From assembly GCA_905479065.1 (NCBI GenBank), contig CAJQLB010000017.1, positions 26,833 through 90,832 on the forward strand: a stretch of 64,000 nt of DNA, given 5' to 3'. The notes below the pieces were generated by a model that made no database searches, was not told the DNA's origin, and worked only from the letters and a program-made list of their open reading frames with translations. The stretch comes from an uncultured Flavobacteriaceae bacterium. GTDB taxonomy: Bacteria; Bacteroidota; Bacteroidia; Flavobacteriales; Flavobacteriaceae. Of this stretch, positions 61,297 to 64,000 are shown in pieces; the first letter of the stretch is position 1, and every line of letters begins with the position of its first letter. Position numbers and translations under genes: made by a program.

Positions 61297-62454
61297 TTAA
61301 TCTAAGAGCTCAGAAATTTTGTTTTCCAATGCTTTTCCTCGTAGTTTTTTTGCTAAAATAATTCCATCTTCATTTAAGACAAAGGTTGCAGGGATGGAGC
61401 TGATATTGTAAAGTTCTGCTACGGGATCTCGAAAATACATTAAACTCGATACTTGATGCCAAGTTAAATTATCATTTTCAATAGCTTTTACCCATTGTTG
61501 TTTTGGATTGGATTGATTATTTCTGCCATCAAGAGAAACACCAATAATTTCTAATCCTTTGTCATGGTATTTCTGATAAATGCTCACGAGGTTTGGATTT
61601 TCTCTTCGACATGGGCCACACCAAGCAGCCCAAAAGTCTATGATAGTGACTTTACCTTTTACCTCATCTAACGACAACATTTTGCCATTGGGGTCAAGTG
61701 ACTTAAAATTAGGCGCTCTTCTTCCAATGCTGATAGATTCTTCACGTTCTTTTAGGGCTACAAAAGAATTTATTTTTTGTCCAATGAATTTATTTGCAGC
61801 ATTTTTGTTAATCACCTTTTTAAGTCCAATAAGATTTTTTCTGAATTTTTCAGTGTTTTGGTTAGTTCCGATTAATTGTGTTTCTAAAATGAGTAGGGAA
61901 ACATCCAAATCAGTATTGTTATCAATAAATTCATGTGGATAGTCTGTTAGTTTTTTTCTAGCTTTATCGTACTCAATATTTTTATTGTTCAGTTTGATAG
62001 TGTCAAAATTTGATTTTGCATCTTTTCGTTCTGATCGTAAATTTACGACTACGTCATTTAGTTTTCTAAAATTTTTCTTGTAGATATTAAAAGAATTATT
62101 GTTTTTAGTTCCTTCAACTTTTGACAATTGTAAACTATCCTTATATAGGCTTATATTGGTTTCACCTGGTTCTAAAACAAATGCTAAACTACCTTTAATA
62201 CTATTTACACTTAGGATACGTATGGCAGCATTGTTAACTTTTCCATTAAAACTAAATTCTTCATTAACAACCATTGCGGTGTCAATGTTAATTTCTTGCC
62301 TTCTATTGTCTATGATTTTAATGTAGGCCCTGATTCCATTTAATACACCCGGAGCAGAAACATTTATTTGATATGTGTTTGGAGGTAATTGCTTTTCCTT
62401 TTCACAAGAAAAAGAAAAAATAATTATGAGTACAAGTAAAAGATATTTTTTCAT
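61297..62454 (-). CDS. TlpA-type thioredoxin lipoprotein with DUF4369-like N-terminus
   Basis: This 385-residue lipoprotein has a lipobox ending S-F-S-C17, followed by E-K-E-K. Residues ~25-120 form the DUF4369-like beta domain, then a helical linker (about 120-240). The C-terminal thioredoxin fold has F-W-A-A-W-C279-G-P-C282, an active redox pair, with V-K-G-K-V-T-I-I-D before it and the cis-Pro region S-S-I-P-A-T-F-V-L. It should act as a thiol-disulfide reductase in the periplasm or at the outer membrane. The other DUF4369-like thioredoxin-fold lipoprotein in this window (24668) lacks the cysteines. Confidence 0.94.
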   Translation of the reverse strand: MKKYLLLVLIIIFSFSCEKEKQLPPNTYQINVSAPGVLNGIRAYIKIIDNRRQEINIDTAMVVNEEFSFNGKVNNAAIRILSVNSIKGSLAFVLEPGETNISLYKDSLQLSKVEGTKNNNSFNIYKKNFRKLNDVVVNLRSERKDAKSNFDTIKLNNKNIEYDKARKKLTDYPHEFIDNNTDLDVSLLILETQLIGTNQNTEKFRKNLIGLKKVINKNAANKFIGQKINSFVALKEREESISIGRRAPNFKSLDPNGKMLSLDEVKGKVTIIDFWAAWCGPCRRENPNLVSIYQKYHDKGLEIIGVSLDGRNNQSNPKQQWVKAIENDNLTWHQVSSLMYFRDPVAELYNISSIPATFVLNEDGIILAKKLRGKALENKISELLD

Positions 62455-62585
62455 GGAGTCACGTATTTAAAATAGTCAACTGACTTTCGTATAATTTTTC
62501 GCTAAGATAGGAGTAAATCTCATTTTATGCAGTTTTTTTTTCACTACTAATTACGATTACTTACGATTCAAATTTTCATTTTACT

Positions 62586-62593
62586 TATTTTTG
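62586..62593 (+). promoter_or_regulatory. Probable -7 element upstream of mnmE
   Basis: TATTTTTG at 62586-62593 fits TAnnTTTG and lies 16 bases before the ATG. No convincing TTTG is seen 17-23 bases upstream of it, so this is a weak call. Confidence 0.4.
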
Positions 62594-62609
62594 TTGAAAA
62601 TATTTCTAA

Positions 62610-63998
62610 ATGTTTGATGACAAATCTATCATAGCTTTGGCAAGTCCACCAGGATCTGGTGCAATATCTTTAATTCGAATTTCAGGGAGTGATGCTATTG
62701 TGCTAGGTGATACGTGTTTTAAATCAATAAAAAATAAAAGGTTAGTTAATCAAAAAACACATACTATTCACCTCGGTCATATTATGGATGAAGATCGGGT
62801 TCTAGATGAAGTACTGGTATCTGTATTCAAAGGACCGCATTCGTATACTGGAGAAAATATTATTGAAATTTCATGTCATGGAAGTCCATTTATTCAGCAA
62901 GAAATCATACAATTATTTATAAGATCAGGTTGTCGCGTTGCGAGGCCTGGAGAGTTTACTTTACGCGCTTTTTTAAATGGTAAATTAGATCTGAGTCAAG
63001 CTGAAGCTGTTGCTGATTTAATAGCAAGTGATAATGAAGCGTCTCATCAAATTGCCATGCAACAAATGCGTGGTGGATTTAGTAATGAAATAAAATCTTT
63101 AAGAAAAGAATTATTAAATTTCGCATCATTAATTGAACTTGAATTAGACTTCGCCGAGGAGGATGTTGAATTTGCAAATAGGAAAGATTTTGAGAAGCTG
63201 ATTACAAAAATTATTCATGTTTTAAAGCATTTAATTGATTCATTTGCTGTAGGTAATGTTATCAAAAATGGGATTCCTGTCGCGATAGTAGGTGAGCCTA
63301 ATGTTGGAAAGTCAACGCTATTAAATGAATTGTTAAATGAGGATAAAGCCATTGTAAGTGAGGTAGCCGGAACTACACGAGATGCCATTGAAGACGAAAT
63401 CACCATCAAAGGTGTTAATTTTAGATTTATTGATACCGCTGGGATAAGAGAAACAAACGATGTCGTCGAAAATATTGGTATTTCTAGAACGTATGAAAAA
63501 ATAGATACGTCTCAGGTTGTTATTTATTTATTTGATGCCCATAAACATATTGGAGATTTTACTAAAATGACATTGGAGATTGAAAAAATTAAAAATAAAA
63601 ACCCACTGAGACCACTTTTAATTATTGCTAATAAAGTTGATAAGTTAACCACTTTACAAAAAGAAAATTTAATTAAAACCATAAATGATGTAACATTACT
63701 CTCTGCAAAAACAGGATTGGGTGTGGATCATTTAAAAGATGCTCTGCTTGAATGTGTCAATCTTGGCATTTTAAGAAACAACGAAACTATCGTGACAAAT
63801 TCAAGACATTACGATGCTTTACTAAAAGCCTTGAATGAAATTCAAAAAGTTCAATTAGGTATCGATGACAATTTATCAGGTGATTTGCTGGCAATTGATA
63901 TTCGCCAAGCACTTTATCATTTTGGAGAAATAACAGGAGAAATTTCATCTGATGACTTATTAGGAAATATCTTTGCAAACTTTTGTATTGGAAAGTAA
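62610..63998 (+). CDS. mnmE: tRNA modification GTPase MnmE
   Basis: MnmE with MnmG makes the 5-carboxymethylaminomethyl modification at wobble uridine 34. The 462-residue protein is complete, ending two bases before the window edge. The folate-binding N-terminal domain (about 1-118) has I-A-L-A-S-P-P-G-S-G-A-I-S-L-I-R-I-S-G-S. The helical part encloses a GTPase domain with G-E-P-N-V-G-K-S-T (G1), D-T-A-G (G3) and N-K-V-D (G4). The C-terminus is the diagnostic F-C-I-G-K with the cysteine needed in the reaction. Confidence 0.98.
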   Translation: MFDDKSIIALASPPGSGAISLIRISGSDAIVLGDTCFKSIKNKRLVNQKTHTIHLGHIMDEDRVLDEVLVSVFKGPHSYTGENIIEISCHGSPFIQQEIIQLFIRSGCRVARPGEFTLRAFLNGKLDLSQAEAVADLIASDNEASHQIAMQQMRGGFSNEIKSLRKELLNFASLIELELDFAEEDVEFANRKDFEKLITKIIHVLKHLIDSFAVGNVIKNGIPVAIVGEPNVGKSTLLNELLNEDKAIVSEVAGTTRDAIEDEITIKGVNFRFIDTAGIRETNDVVENIGISRTYEKIDTSQVVIYLFDAHKHIGDFTKMTLEIEKIKNKNPLRPLLIIANKVDKLTTLQKENLIKTINDVTLLSAKTGLGVDHLKDALLECVNLGILRNNETIVTNSRHYDALLKALNEIQKVQLGIDDNLSGDLLAIDIRQALYHFGEITGEISSDDLLGNIFANFCIGK

Positions 63999-64000
63999 CT

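Noticed and set aside
61580..61942. A 120-codon frame antisense to the TlpA lipoprotein
   Set aside because: It is the complement of the conserved C-G-P-C region, so it is an overlap artefact.
1..64000. CRISPR arrays, insertion sequences, prophage, tRNA or rRNA genes
   Set aside because: I saw no regularly spaced repeats, transposase or integrase motifs, or tRNA/rRNA signature sequences on either strand. The only RNA gene supported is the SRP RNA.

Overview
The window is an AT-rich, gene-dense stretch of chromosome from a member of the Flavobacteriaceae (Bacteroidota). Evidence for this includes gliding/type IX secretion (T9SS) proteins (an SprB-like repeat adhesin followed by PorP/SprF), two proteins with T9SS type A tails, promoters of the Bacteroidota TTTG-N17-23-TAnnTTTG type, a fused E1 alpha/beta 2-oxoacid dehydrogenase, a YtxJ-type bacillithiol-linked protein, and signal peptides cleaved directly before Gln. 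I see no phage genes, insertion sequences, CRISPR array, tRNA or rRNA. Most of the window is housekeeping sequence with a rich set of exported proteins.

Layout. 1-8.4 kb: the 3' part of a giant repeat adhesin with a T9SS type B tail, its PorP/SprF partner, and a lipoprotein. 8.4-11 kb: a minus-strand deoxynucleoside salvage cluster (deoC, deoD, histidine phosphatase) and a small outer-membrane barrel protein. 11-16 kb: clpB, a secreted GH16 beta-glucanase and YtxJ. 16-23 kb: a lipoprotein, fumarylacetoacetase, glyA, a beta-helix-like lipoprotein, glutaminyl-peptide cyclotransferase and the SRP RNA gene. 23-30 kb: an SDR, a transaldolase-like aldolase, a cysteine-less thioredoxin-fold lipoprotein, an asymmetric ABC-F protein, a DUF2007 protein and a PLP decarboxylase. 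30-43 kb: pheT, recG, an M20 amidohydrolase, a uvrD-like helicase with a Sua5/YrdC gene, an OmpA lipoprotein, a glycosyltransferase coupled to an HsdR_N protein, holA and DoxX. 43-56 kb: a large methyltransferase, fused E1, an M1-like pseudopeptidase with a C-terminal barrel-like region, a secreted EEP-fold nuclease, a LOG protein and uvrA. 55.6-64 kb: a Rieske oxygenase, a conserved membrane-anchored protein, ACP phosphodiesterase, glmM, an LpxL-type acyltransferase, rhomboid, a TlpA lipoprotein and mnmE.

How the parts relate. The envelope theme is strong. Seven predicted signal-peptidase I substrates all place Gln at mature position +1, and the window also encodes a glutaminyl-peptide cyclotransferase that could convert that Gln to pyroglutamate. 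Seven further proteins have lipoboxes, and two or three of these carry charged residues after the Cys that resemble lipoprotein surface-export signals.

No single locus is clearly a new defence or mobile system. The most unusual items are the M1-peptidase-like protein that has lost its zinc site and ends in a barrel-like region (overlapping a T9SS-exported nuclease gene), the ABC-F protein in which both halves of one composite ATP site are degenerate, the thioredoxin-fold lipoprotein without its cysteines, the Asp/Asn exchange in the E1 thiamine-diphosphate motif, and the 534-residue methyltransferase with two winged-helix-like units.
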